Both the position numbers and the translations under genes were made by a program. The notes below the pieces were generated by a model. That model was not told the origin of the DNA and searched no databases. It was given only the letters and a program-made list of their open reading frames with translations. A DNA stretch of 64,000 bases from Lachnospiraceae bacterium MD308 (GTDB taxonomy: Bacteria > Bacillota > Clostridia > Lachnospirales > Lachnospiraceae), in contig KE159795.1 in the NCBI GenBank assembly GCA_000403475.2, forward strand, positions 534,561-598,560. Reading direction: 5' to 3'. This document shows, in pieces, positions 52,384-60,774 of the stretch; position 1 is the stretch's first letter; each line of letters starts with the position of its first letter.

Positions 52384-53142
52384 TCAGAATTGGATTACAT
52401 CTGACATATCATAACGACCGGCAGGTTTTCCGGCAAGATATTTTGCCGCTTCTACAGCTCCTTTGCCAAATACACTTCTGGAATAAGCAGTATGCTTGAA
52501 TTCAATCACTTCATCTACACCCGCAAACAGCACTTCATGTTCCCCTACAATCGTGCCTCCGCGTACTGCCGAAATACCGATCTCCTTTGTCCCCCGCTTC
52601 CTGCGCTCCTTGCTTCTGTCATATATATATTCCAGTGTCCCGCCCAGCGCTTCATCTATGGAATCAGCCAGTGCGATTGCTGTACCGCTGGGTGCATCCA
52701 GTTTTTGATTGTGGTGCTTTTCTACTATCTCGATATCATATCCGGCAGGAGATAAAACTTTAGCGGCATTCTTCAAAAGCTCCAGGAGCAGATTGATTCC
52801 CATGGACATATTCGCCGACTTAAGTACCGCCGTTTCCTTCGCACTCTCTTCTACTTTTTCAAGCTGCGCTTCTGAAAGCCCTGTAGAGCATAGCACTACC
52901 GGAAGTTTATGATCCACACAATAATCGAGCAGCTTATCTATTGCTCCTGCATTTGAAAAATCAATAACCACATCGGCCTCTACATCACATGCCCCGATCG
53001 ATTCATACACCGGATAGTCATTGGCAACCTCCGTATAACTGTCCACACCTGCTACAATCTTGATTGCCTCGTCCTCCTTAATCAGTCCGGTAATTACCCG
53101 GCCCATCCTTCCATTGCATCCATGCATAATCGCACGTACCAT
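52384..53142 (-). CDS. dapB: 4-hydroxy-tetrahydrodipicolinate reductase
   Basis: The 252-residue enzyme has the Rossmann start VRAIMHGCNGRMGRVITGL, VIDFSNAGAIDKLLDYC, and the catalytic EIVEKHHNQKLDAPSGTAIALADSI with the His-His and Lys residues. It carries out the second committed step to lysine and meso-DAP. The start is the ATG at 53142, because AAGGAGG is 8 nt upstream; ATG 53148 is only 2 nt away and a longer frame to 53217 has no site. A strong hairpin separates it from dapA. Confidence 0.95.
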   Translation of the reverse strand: MVRAIMHGCNGRMGRVITGLIKEDEAIKIVAGVDSYTEVANDYPVYESIGACDVEADVVIDFSNAGAIDKLLDYCVDHKLPVVLCSTGLSEAQLEKVEESAKETAVLKSANMSMGINLLLELLKNAAKVLSPAGYDIEIVEKHHNQKLDAPSGTAIALADSIDEALGGTLEYIYDRSKERRKRGTKEIGISAVRGGTIVGEHEVLFAGVDEVIEFKHTAYSRSVFGKGAVEAAKYLAGKPAGRYDMSDVIQF

Positions 53143-53205
53143 AATCATATCCTCCTTTGTCATTTCCTTACTACATAATTTTATTAGCTGTTTTACAGCA
53201 AAACG

Positions 53206-53249
53206 AAAGGATATCATTCACCCCATGCTTACAGGCAATGATATCCTTT
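53206..53249 (-). terminator. Hairpin between dapA and dapB
   Basis: AAAGGATATCATT (53206-53218) and AATGATATCCTTT (53237-53249) form a perfect 13-bp stem with an 18-nt loop. On the minus strand only CGTTTTGC follows, so termination may be partial. It may set different levels of dapA and dapB. Confidence 0.7.
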
Positions 53250-53264
53250 CCATACTTCACCTCT

Positions 53265-54155
53265 TTACACCAGCGAAACTCCAAAATCTCTCATCGCTTT
53301 TACAAGCGCCTTCTCATGCTCCGCCGTAATCTGCGTCAGCGGCATACGAAGCGGGCCACAATCCATCCCCATAAGTGTTACTGCCCGCTTAACAGGAATC
53401 GGATTTACCTCACAGAATAGCTGCTCAATAAGCGGCAGCGCACGAAGCTGCAAATCCCGGCTTCCTGCAATATCTCCCTGAAAGAATTTCTCACAAATAT
53501 CGTGAGTCTCTTTCGGAGCTACATTCGACAGCACAGATATTACACCTTTTGCCCCCAGAGAAAGAAGGGGTACAATCTGATCGTCATTGCCGGAATACAA
53601 ATCTATATTGCCGTCGGTCAGTTCCATAATCTTTGCCACCTGAGAAATATTTCCCGACGCCTCTTTTACTCCTACAATATTATCGACATTCTTTACAAGC
53701 TCTGCAACTGTAGCAGGCTCAATATTGCATCCTGTTCTGCTGGCAACACTATACATAATAATCGGTGACTTTGCTTCTTTTGCCACCGCTGTATAATGTG
53801 CGATCAAGCCGCTCTGTGTCGCTTTATTATAGTAAGGTGTCACAAGCAGAAGTCCATCTGCCCCGTAGTCCGACGCTTCCTTCGACATCTCGATTGCTGT
53901 TCTGGTACAGTTCGAACCTGTCCCTGCAACCACCGGAAGCCTTCCCTTCACTCTGTCAATCGTGAATTTTACACATTCGATGTGCTCCGCTTCTGTCAAA
54001 GTTGCCGATTCCCCGGTAGTTCCACAGATAATGATACTGTCTGTACCGTGATTGCAGTGATAATCAATCAGCTCATCCAGTCTATCATAATTAATACTTT
54101 CATCCTTATTAAATGGTGTGACTATCGCCACCCCGGCTCCTGTAAAAATCGCCAT
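53265..54155 (-). CDS. dapA: 4-hydroxy-tetrahydrodipicolinate synthase
   Basis: The 296-residue class I aldolase shows MAIFTGAGVAIVTPFNKD, IICGTTGESATLTEAEH, LLLVTPYYNKATQSGLIAHY, IIMYSVASRTGCNI and the Schiff-base Lys in IVGVKEASGNI. The Tyr motif reads YSVASRT instead of the more usual YNVPSRT, a small deviation. It condenses pyruvate and aspartate semialdehyde. Promoter at 54205-54233. The leader is only about 50 nt, too short for a lysine riboswitch. Confidence 0.95.
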   Translation of the reverse strand: MAIFTGAGVAIVTPFNKDESINYDRLDELIDYHCNHGTDSIIICGTTGESATLTEAEHIECVKFTIDRVKGRLPVVAGTGSNCTRTAIEMSKEASDYGADGLLLVTPYYNKATQSGLIAHYTAVAKEAKSPIIMYSVASRTGCNIEPATVAELVKNVDNIVGVKEASGNISQVAKIMELTDGNIDLYSGNDDQIVPLLSLGAKGVISVLSNVAPKETHDICEKFFQGDIAGSRDLQLRALPLIEQLFCEVNPIPVKRAVTLMGMDCGPLRMPLTQITAEHEKALVKAMRDFGVSLV

Positions 54156-54204
54156 CATGCTCCTCCTGATTTTATATAGGTAAATTCATATCTAACTTAC
54201 AGAA

Positions 54205-54233
54205 ATTCTATCATCAATCAAACATGATGTCAA
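54205..54233 (-). promoter_or_regulatory. Promoter of dapA
   Basis: On the minus strand a perfect TTGACA (54233-54228), 17 bp, TAGAAT (54210-54205). Confidence 0.85.
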
Positions 54234-54268
54234 TGAAGTCATCCAAGTTTATTTAAGCTTTAGAAAGC

Positions 54269-54898
54269 TTATTCGTCGAGACATTCCAGCTTGCTTACAG
54301 ACACTTCATAAGCTGTACGTTTCTCCGTCTCAGTCTCAGAAAGTTTTTTCACATACTCTCTGCTTTGAATACGTCCTAAGACCTGCACATGCTCCCCAAC
54401 TTCAAAAGCTGAAGCAAATCTGGCGTTCCTTCCCCAGCAGATACATGGAATGTAGTCTGACTTTCCATAGGGGCGGTTCACTGCCAGTAAAAGATCCGCA
54501 ATCTCCCTCCCAAGAGGTGTCTTACGATAAATCGGCAGCTTACATATGTATCCGTCCAGCAGAATATTATTTGTCTTGGCACCATCCAGTTCCTCCTCAA
54601 TAAAAGACACTTCTCTTGCGAATACAGATAATACCAGCCTGTTCTTTTGTTCATCGTGTCGGTTATAAGAACGGAACTGACCGCTTACCATCAGAAACTC
54701 TCCCCTGTAGTCCTGTTCCACATCAATCAACCTCTCGGATATCATAACCGGAATTGTGTCCACAGAATTGCTGAGTCTCCTTACACTCACATCTACCATA
54801 TAAAACCCTTCTCCGAATACTTCATGGCTAAATGTAAATGTAGAAACAATTTCCCCCATAATGGTTACCTGATTGTTTTCAATAATCTTATCTGACAT
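54269..54898 (-). CDS. Tandem OB-fold single-strand DNA-binding-like protein
   Basis: The 209-residue protein seems to hold two OB folds. The first (about 8-95) reads NQVTIMGEIVSTFTFSHEVFGEGFYMVDVSVRRLS to FLMVSGQFRSYNR. The second (about 105-205) reads NNILLDGYICKLPIYRKTPLGREIADLLLAVNR, DYIPCICWGRNARFASAFEVGEHVQVLGRIQSREY, which is close to classical SSB. It lacks the acidic SSB tail (it ends SKLECLDE). It may be an accessory SSB. It is monocistronic, upstream of dapA on the same strand. Confidence 0.8.
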   Translation of the reverse strand: MSDKIIENNQVTIMGEIVSTFTFSHEVFGEGFYMVDVSVRRLSNSVDTIPVMISERLIDVEQDYRGEFLMVSGQFRSYNRHDEQKNRLVLSVFAREVSFIEEELDGAKTNNILLDGYICKLPIYRKTPLGREIADLLLAVNRPYGKSDYIPCICWGRNARFASAFEVGEHVQVLGRIQSREYVKKLSETETEKRTAYEVSVSKLECLDE

Positions 54899-55128
54899 AA
54901 TTTTTCTCCCTTCTCCAATCGTATTTCTCCATCCATATAATTTATGAACAAATACGATAAATTAGAACTGATTTATCCAACAATCGCAGGACACGTTTCG
55001 ACGGCATTTTTCGCCACTTTCGGCACATATAAAGACACAAAAACAGCCGGCATTTTCACAGTCAGCCTTTTATCAAAAGTCTTCTATAAAAATACCGGCG
55101 TAAATCCAACCTCTGTAATCCAATCTGA
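54899..55128. other. Gene-free spacer
   Basis: No supported gene. A 71-codon plus-strand frame (54944-55159) has no ribosome site and overlaps the Cys/His repeat gene. The minus-strand promoter of the SSB-like gene is expected here but I could not assign boxes with confidence. Confidence 0.5.
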
Positions 55129-55719
55129 TCAATATGTTTTCATCGTAGAATGTCCATAATAACGCTCGCCGTTATGCTTATGCAGTTTCGTCTTTTTACA
55201 CCCCGGCACCGTACACTGAGAATATATGGTATCACCGTCAGAATGTCCGTAATAATACCGTCCGTCATGTCTGTGCTTTTTTACCTTTTCACAGTCCTGC
55301 ACTGTACACTGGCTGTATGTTATACAGTTGTGGGAATGACCGTAATAATATTTTCCGCCATGTCTATGTCCTTTTGTCCTCTCACAGCCTGATACTTTGC
55401 ACTGTCTGTATCTGCGATTACCGGAATGGCCATAATAATATCTTCCATTATGCCTGTGTCCCTTTGTCTTCTCGCATCCGGATACCCTGCACTGCCTGTA
55501 CGTCACGCAGTTCCCGTGATGTCCGTCATAACTCCTTCTGCCATGCTGGTGCTCTCCCGCGGCATTACAGCCCGATACACTACATGACCCATATGCCCTG
55601 CCTCCGCCATAACAGCCGTTCCCATGATGACCACCATGTCCATGCGCCGCCGCAGTAATAGGCGTCGCTAATACAAGAAAAGCTGCTGCCAAAATCAAAA
55701 TCGATTTTTTTACGTTCAT
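55129..55719 (-). CDS. Secreted Cys/His tandem-repeat protein
   Basis: The 196-residue protein has a Sec signal peptide (MNVKKSILILAAAFLVLATPITAAA) followed by HGHGGHHGNG. From residue 44 there are five repeats of 30-31 residues, pattern C-x-V-x-x-C-x(5,6)-H-x-H-x-G-x-x-Y-x-G-H, with first Cys at 46, 77, 107, 138 and 169. Two Cys and three His per unit suggest each repeat binds a metal, for example zinc or copper, outside the cell; alternatively disulfides staple it. I know no named family. It lies alone, divergent from typA. A second His-rich exported protein is at 3964-4230. Confidence 0.8.
   Translation of the reverse strand: MNVKKSILILAAAFLVLATPITAAAHGHGGHHGNGCYGGGRAYGSCSVSGCNAAGEHQHGRRSYDGHHGNCVTYRQCRVSGCEKTKGHRHNGRYYYGHSGNRRYRQCKVSGCERTKGHRHGGKYYYGHSHNCITYSQCTVQDCEKVKKHRHDGRYYYGHSDGDTIYSQCTVPGCKKTKLHKHNGERYYGHSTMKTY
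55132..55590 (-). repeat. Five coding tandem repeats of 90-93 bp
   Basis: These encode the five C-x-V-x-x-C ... H-x-H ... Y-x-G-H units of the secreted protein. Units 2 and 3 are most alike at the DNA level; unit 1 is the most diverged. The repeat number may vary between strains. Confidence 0.8.
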
Positions 55720-55929
55720 AATATGCCCCCTGTCATTCTGCCCTGTAAACCTTGCGGATTACTCCGCACTTTCTTGCCTTTGCGTCCATGTTATCATATG
55801 CATCTGCCTTTTTCAAGATGCGTTATACCATTCTATGCAACAACTACTTGTAAATTTCGAAAAATGTGATAAACTATTGAGGTTGTAATATTGATTTGTA
55901 TTTAATAAGAAGATAAAGGTGGAACCCAT

Positions 55930-57753
55930 ATGAAAACAAAACGCGAAGATATACGTAACATTGCAATCATTGCCCATGTAGACCACGGCAAGACAACTCT
56001 TGTGGACGAACTTTTAAAACAAAGCGGAGTATTTCGTGCAAATCAGGAGATTGCCGAGCGGGTCATGGACTCCAATGACATCGAAAGAGAACGCGGCATT
56101 ACAATTCTTTCCAAAAATACTGCTGTCTACTATAATGGAACAAAAATCAATATTGTAGACACCCCGGGACACGCCGATTTCGGCGGCGAAGTAGAACGCG
56201 TGCTTAAGATGGTAAATGGCGTGATACTCGTAGTGGACGCTTTCGAAGGTGCTATGCCCCAGACAAAATTCGTCCTGAGAAAAGCATTGGAATTAAGCCT
56301 TCCTGTCATCGTATGCATCAACAAGATCGACCGTCCGGAGGCAAGACCCGATGAAGTCATCGATGAAGTATTAGAGCTTTTTATGGACTTAGACGCATCC
56401 GACGAACAGTTAGACTGCCCCTTTGTGTACGCCTCTGCAAAGTCAGGAATTGCCGTACTGGATCTGACAGATGAGGAACGCGACATGAAGCCTCTGTTTG
56501 AAACGATCCTTGACTATATCCCGGCTCCGGAAGGCGACCCGGATGCCGACACCCAGGTTCTTATCAGCACCATTGACTATAATGAGTATGTAGGACGCAT
56601 CGGCGTCGGAAAAGTAGACAACGGCATGATTAAAGTAGGTATGGACGCGGTTGTTGTCAACGACCACGACCCCTCCCGTCAGGAAAAGGTGCGTATCAGC
56701 AAACTGTACGAATTTGACGGGCTGAATAAAGTAGACGTGAAAGAAGCCGGCATCGGCTCCATCGTAGCAATTTCCGGCATCGCTGACATTTCCATCGGAG
56801 ACACGATCTGCGGGGCAGAAAATCCACAGGCTATTCCTTTCCAAAAGATATCCGAGCCTACCATTGCCATGCAGTTTATTGTCAACGACAGCCCCTTCGC
56901 AGGACAGGAAGGAAAATACGTTACCTCCCGCCATTTAAGAGACCGGCTGTTCCGCGAGCTTAACACTGACGTAAGCCTGAGAGTAGAAGAATCCGAGAAC
57001 ACGGACAGTTTCAAAGTGTCTGGCCGTGGGGAGCTGCATCTTTCCGTCCTGATAGAAAACATGCGCCGGGAGGGCTATGAATTCGCAGTAAGTAAAGCGG
57101 AAGTCCTCTATAAAAAGGATGCAGACGGAAAGCTTCTAGAGCCTATGGAGACGGCATATGTGGACGTGCCGGAGGAATTCACCGGAACAGTCATCGAAAA
57201 ACTGAGCCAGCGAAAAGGCGAGCTGCGCAATATGGGAACAGCAAGCGGCGGATACACAAGGCTTGAGTTCTCCATCCCTTCCCGGGGACTGATCGGCTAC
57301 CGGGGCGAATTTTTAACTGACACAAAAGGAAACGGTATCATGAATACCTCTTTTGACGGCTACGCCCCCTATAAAGGCGATATCCAATACCGCAAACAAG
57401 GCTCTCTGATTGCTTTTGAGACCGGCGAGTCTGTCACTTACGGGCTGTTCCAGGCTCAGGAGAGAGGCGTTCTCTTTTTGGGAGCAGGCGAAAAAGTATA
57501 TTCCGGTATGGTCATCGGACAAAACGCGAAGACGGATGATATCGAGGTTAATGTCTGCAAGACAAAGCATCTCACAAACACCCGTTCCTCAGGGGCGGAC
57601 GACGCCCTCCGCCTGACCGCTCCGAAGATTTTAAGCCTTGAGGAAGCACTGGATTTCATCGACACAGACGAGCTCTTAGAGGTAACTCCAAAGACTCTCC
57701 GGATTCGAAAGAAAATACTCGACCCGAAAATCAGGAAAAGGAGCAATAAATAA
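55930..57753 (+). CDS. typA: Ribosome-associated GTPase TypA/BipA
   Basis: The 607-residue translational GTPase has G1 [18 protein letters not shown], the RERGITI switch, G3 [17 protein letters not shown] and G4 [15 protein letters not shown]. Later EF-G-like domains include [25 protein letters not shown] and the TypA-specific [20 protein letters not shown]. It assists 50S assembly, especially in the cold. A possible promoter is TTGTAA (55848-55853), 16 bp, TAAACT (55870-55875). Its stop overlaps the PAP2 start (TAATG). Confidence 0.96.
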   Translation: MKTKREDIRNIAIIAHVDHGKTTLVDELLKQSGVFRANQEIAERVMDSNDIERERGITILSKNTAVYYNGTKINIVDTPGHADFGGEVERVLKMVNGVILVVDAFEGAMPQTKFVLRKALELSLPVIVCINKIDRPEARPDEVIDEVLELFMDLDASDEQLDCPFVYASAKSGIAVLDLTDEERDMKPLFETILDYIPAPEGDPDADTQVLISTIDYNEYVGRIGVGKVDNGMIKVGMDAVVVNDHDPSRQEKVRISKLYEFDGLNKVDVKEAGIGSIVAISGIADISIGDTICGAENPQAIPFQKISEPTIAMQFIVNDSPFAGQEGKYVTSRHLRDRLFRELNTDVSLRVEESENTDSFKVSGRGELHLSVLIENMRREGYEFAVSKAEVLYKKDADGKLLEPMETAYVDVPEEFTGTVIEKLSQRKGELRNMGTASGGYTRLEFSIPSRGLIGYRGEFLTDTKGNGIMNTSFDGYAPYKGDIQYRKQGSLIAFETGESVTYGLFQAQERGVLFLGAGEKVYSGMVIGQNAKTDDIEVNVCKTKHLTNTRSSGADDALRLTAPKILSLEEALDFIDTDELLEVTPKTLRIRKKILDPKIRKRSNK

Positions 57754-58652
57754 TGACATTTTTATGGTTTCTCAGTGAACACAGAACCCCGGCTCTTGAT
57801 AAAATCATGCAGCTTGTCACGTACTTTGGTCAGGAAATCATTATCATCGCGCTTATCTGTGCACTCTACTGGTGCGCGGACAAGCGCTTTGCTTATCTTT
57901 TAGGTTTCACCTATTTTACGGCAGGGTTATGTGTACAGACATTAAAAATTACTTTCCGGATTCCAAGGCCATGGATTCTTGACCCAAATTTTTCTGCCGT
58001 AGAAAGCGCCGTCCCGGCCGCCACCGGGTATTCCTTTCCAAGCGGCCACACACAAGGGGCAACTGCCCTTTACTTCCCTCTTGCGTTAAAAGCAAAAAAG
58101 GCATGGTTGAAAATCTTTAATGTCTGCCTCTTTTTCATGGTCGGGTTTTCCAGAATGTATCTGGGGTGCCACACCCCAAAAGACGTCTTTGTCTCCATGG
58201 GGCTCACAGTCATCGTGTCTCTCATCATATGGCGCTTCCAGAGCTTTCTGCTTGATGATTCCCGGTATCTGAAACAGATTGCCGTAATACTTGCCGTACT
58301 TTCGTTTGCCGTTGTCGCCTATGCGCTTGCCCTTGAGAATGCCAGCATCATAGAAACGCGCTACGCCCTCGACTGCTGCCGGGCCTCCGGGGCAGGACTT
58401 GGCTTCTCCATCGGATGGTATATTGAACGCACAAAGCTTAACTTCAATCCCCGCGCCGGAAGTTTTCTGAAACAATTTATAAAACTTGCTGTCGGTCTTA
58501 TGATGGCTCTCATTATAAAAAAAGGATTCTCTGTTTTCTTTGGAAGTTTTATCTTGGCAAAAATGGCAGAATACTTTATACTGGTACTATGGGTGCTCGT
58601 AATATATCCATATCTGTTTATACAATTCACAGCCATAAAAGCCACTAAGTAA
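57753..58652 (+). CDS. PAP2-family membrane phosphatase
   Basis: The 299-residue membrane protein has the three PAP2 motifs: KITFRIPRP (K-x6-RP), YSFPSGHTQG (PSGH) and SRMYLGCHTPKD (SR-x5-H-x3-D). It is predicted to dephosphorylate a membrane lipid phosphate such as undecaprenyl pyrophosphate or phosphatidate; substrate is open. About seven hydrophobic segments follow, a longer C-terminal membrane part than in minimal PAP2 proteins. It overlaps the typA stop by 1 nt. Confidence 0.9.
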   Translation: MTFLWFLSEHRTPALDKIMQLVTYFGQEIIIIALICALYWCADKRFAYLLGFTYFTAGLCVQTLKITFRIPRPWILDPNFSAVESAVPAATGYSFPSGHTQGATALYFPLALKAKKAWLKIFNVCLFFMVGFSRMYLGCHTPKDVFVSMGLTVIVSLIIWRFQSFLLDDSRYLKQIAVILAVLSFAVVAYALALENASIIETRYALDCCRASGAGLGFSIGWYIERTKLNFNPRAGSFLKQFIKLAVGLMMALIIKKGFSVFFGSFILAKMAEYFILVLWVLVIYPYLFIQFTAIKATK

Positions 58653-58681
58653 AAGCTCACTGAAAACATAAGGAGATCTGT

Positions 58682-59293
58682 ATGAGATTATATGCAACTA
58701 TTTTTATTAAACGTTTTGCCGTTATCCTTGAATTCTTCATTTCGATCATGCTTGCAATCGGCATTCTGTTTTTATGCCTGCGCATGGCATTTTCTCTTAC
58801 CAGTATTCCAAACCTGGATGTCTGGCCGAATTATAACGACCTTTTAGACACATGCTTTAATCTGATTATCGGCGTAGAGTTAATCCGTATGATGTACCAG
58901 CACACTCCTGATACGGTATTCGAAGTGCTCCTTTTTGCCATCGCACGACATATCATTATAGATAACACTTCAATCTGGAGCAGCCTGGTAGGCGTATGCG
59001 CAATCGCTGTGCTTTTTGCAACAAGAAAATACTTGTTCTGTGAATTTGACATTACAGATGAGTTCATCTTCCGCGCCACAACAAAAGTCAATGCAGTCAA
59101 TAAAATTCTCCACGTCAGTCTTCCCCATGAGCCCGGCGAAACATTGCTGGAGCTCATCACCACGAAATTTGAAGAATTTGAAACAGAAACCGGAGTGGGC
59201 GCCTGTGTATACATTGGAGACGTAGGTCTGCGCGTCGCAAAGATGCATGCGGGAAAAATTTCCAGAATTGAAGTAATACATGCTATACATTAG
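58682..59293 (+). CDS. PsiE-like membrane protein with soluble C-terminal domain
   Basis: The 203-residue protein has about three or four membrane helices in the first 125 residues, with the PsiE-like text LDTCFNLIIGVELIRMMYQHTPDTVFEVLLFAIARHIII. The C-terminal 75 residues are soluble (VNAVNKILHVSLPHEPGETLLELITTKFEEFETETGVGACVYIGDVGLRVAKMHAGKI) and may be a regulatory domain. Function is unknown. AAGGAG lies before the ATG, 29 nt after the PAP2 gene, so likely one transcript. Confidence 0.7.
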   Translation: MRLYATIFIKRFAVILEFFISIMLAIGILFLCLRMAFSLTSIPNLDVWPNYNDLLDTCFNLIIGVELIRMMYQHTPDTVFEVLLFAIARHIIIDNTSIWSSLVGVCAIAVLFATRKYLFCEFDITDEFIFRATTKVNAVNKILHVSLPHEPGETLLELITTKFEEFETETGVGACVYIGDVGLRVAKMHAGKISRIEVIHAIH

Positions 59294-59395
59294 ACGGAAA
59301 AAGTGATATACTAAATATATCAGAATCATCGACATTTTTATCACGAATTGTCAGATTATACATTCTGAAATTCTATTAAAAAGGAGTTGGGGAGC

Positions 59396-59932
59396 ATGAC
59401 GTTTATCATTATTGGAAAAAACATCGATGTGACACCTGGCTTAAAAGAAGCCGTAGAACACAAATTAGGAAAGCTTGAAAGGTACTTTACCCCAGACACG
59501 GAAATCCACGTAACCTTAAGCGTACAGAAAGAGCGCCAGAAGATTGAGGTGACTATCCCTGTGAAGGGGGATATTATCCGCTCTGAGCAGGTAAGCAGTG
59601 ACATGTATGTTTCTATTGACCTTGTGGAAGAGGTCATCGAGCGGCAGCTTCGCAAATATAAGAACAAACTGATTGCAAGACATCAGGAAGGCGGTAATTT
59701 CAAGCAGGAATTTTATGACACAGATGATTTGATTCCGGATGAGGATGAAGTAAAAATTGTCCGTACAAAGAGGTTTGGCATCAAACCAATGTACCCGGAA
59801 GATGCCTGTGTACAGATGGATCTTCTAGGACATGACTTCTTCGTATTCTGCAACGCAGAGACCGACGAAGTAAATGTTGTGTACCGCCGGAAAAACGGTT
59901 CCTTCGGACTTATCGAACCAGAATTCAGTTAA
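59396..59932 (+). CDS. hpf: Ribosome hibernation promoting factor, long form
   Basis: The 178-residue protein has the HPF/YfiA N-terminal domain (MTFIIIGKNIDVTPGLKEAVEHKLGKLERYF ... DMYVSIDLVEEVIERQLRKYKNKL) and the C-terminal dimerisation domain (IVRTKRFGIKPMYPEDACVQMDLLGHDFFVFCNAETDEVNVVYRRKNGSFGLIEP). The long form ties two 70S ribosomes into inactive 100S dimers. The ATG at 59396 is chosen, with AAGGAG 9 nt upstream. A terminator follows at 59947-59978. Confidence 0.95.
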   Translation: MTFIIIGKNIDVTPGLKEAVEHKLGKLERYFTPDTEIHVTLSVQKERQKIEVTIPVKGDIIRSEQVSSDMYVSIDLVEEVIERQLRKYKNKLIARHQEGGNFKQEFYDTDDLIPDEDEVKIVRTKRFGIKPMYPEDACVQMDLLGHDFFVFCNAETDEVNVVYRRKNGSFGLIEPEFS

Positions 59933-59946
59933 TTTTTGATTAATCT

Positions 59947-59978
59947 AACACCCCTGCCGCGGGCGCGGCAGGGGTGTT
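59947..59978 (+). terminator. Intrinsic terminator after hpf
   Basis: A GC-rich stem of at least 14 bp (AACACCCCTGCCGC with GCGGCAGGGGTGTT, loop GGGC) is followed by a short T stretch. It also faces the SWIM gene end. Confidence 0.9.
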
Positions 59979-60007
59979 TAATGGTATATCTTCTATATTT
60001 CATTTTT

Positions 60008-60736
60008 TTACAACACTCCGAACAACCCCACCGCCGAATCATCCATCATTCTGCTGCTTACATTCCCTGCATTCGCAAGCATTGCCTCTACCTTATTCGC
60101 CAAAGTCACGTCAATAAAATGATCCACGTCAATCCCTCTAAGCTCAAAAAACAAAAGCGGATTTTCATCAAGGCGTGCCCCTACACCATAAAGGGAAGCC
60201 GCCACATGCTTACACATCAGCGCCCAATCGGGACAACTGCAGCTAAAACTAATCTCTCTCGGAGCAGGAAAAAGTCCGTCTTTACCTTGAAAAAGCTCAC
60301 TCATCTGCTCCGGAAAATCACCGGTCAAAAGTCTTTCCATATTGTCAAGCTTTCTTCCGCATTTTTTTATAATCGCCTGGCACTTTTCCTCCGACAATGG
60401 ACTAATCCTAATCTCTACCTTATAAGGTGTCTTACGTGTCCCCTGCACCCTCGCCAGTATCTTCCCTTTCTTAATCTTAAGATCTACAACAGAACCATTA
60501 CGGACATAACGTTTCCCCCGGCCTAACCTGCTTTCATAATCTGCGTATCTCTCCAGGTTTTCGCACCATGCATTCCCCCACCAGTTATTTGTTATCGACC
60601 TTCCTTTTATGACAACCGGCTCTAACACCTTGCCCTTTTCTCTTTCCTTTTTCTTTGTCGCTTCTGATTTTTTCCGCAGCTCTGACGCATCTGGTTGGCT
60701 ATACTGTGGGAAATCGCTCCAGTATTTCCTGCTCAT
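60008..60736 (-). CDS. SWIM zinc-finger protein, partner of SNF2 ATPase
   Basis: The 242-residue protein has the SWIM motif CSCPDWALMCKHVAASLYG (C-x-C-xn-C-x-H) at about 165-185. The N-terminal part reads ITNNWWGNAWCENLERYADYESRLGRGKRYVRNGSVVDL, typical of the family. It lies 38 nt after a SNF2 helicase gene; the pair matches the ywqA/ywqB arrangement of Bacillus. Probably it binds DNA or protein for the ATPase. Last gene of the group. Confidence 0.88.
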   Translation of the reverse strand: MSRKYWSDFPQYSQPDASELRKKSEATKKKEREKGKVLEPVVIKGRSITNNWWGNAWCENLERYADYESRLGRGKRYVRNGSVVDLKIKKGKILARVQGTRKTPYKVEIRISPLSEEKCQAIIKKCGRKLDNMERLLTGDFPEQMSELFQGKDGLFPAPREISFSCSCPDWALMCKHVAASLYGVGARLDENPLLFFELRGIDVDHFIDVTLANKVEAMLANAGNVSSRMMDDSAVGLFGVL

Positions 60737-60774
60737 GTTGATTCTCTCCTTTCACTCCCGTATCACGAAAGACA

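Noticed and set aside
54156..54268. Possible lysine riboswitch upstream of dapA
   Set aside because: The transcript leader from the promoter at 54205 is about 50 nt, far shorter than an L-box.
54944..55159. 71-codon plus-strand frame between the SSB-like and repeat genes
   Set aside because: No ribosome site, and its end overlaps the well-supported repeat gene.
55132..55590. Regular repeats as a CRISPR array
   Set aside because: The units are contiguous coding repeats with no spacers and keep the reading frame throughout.
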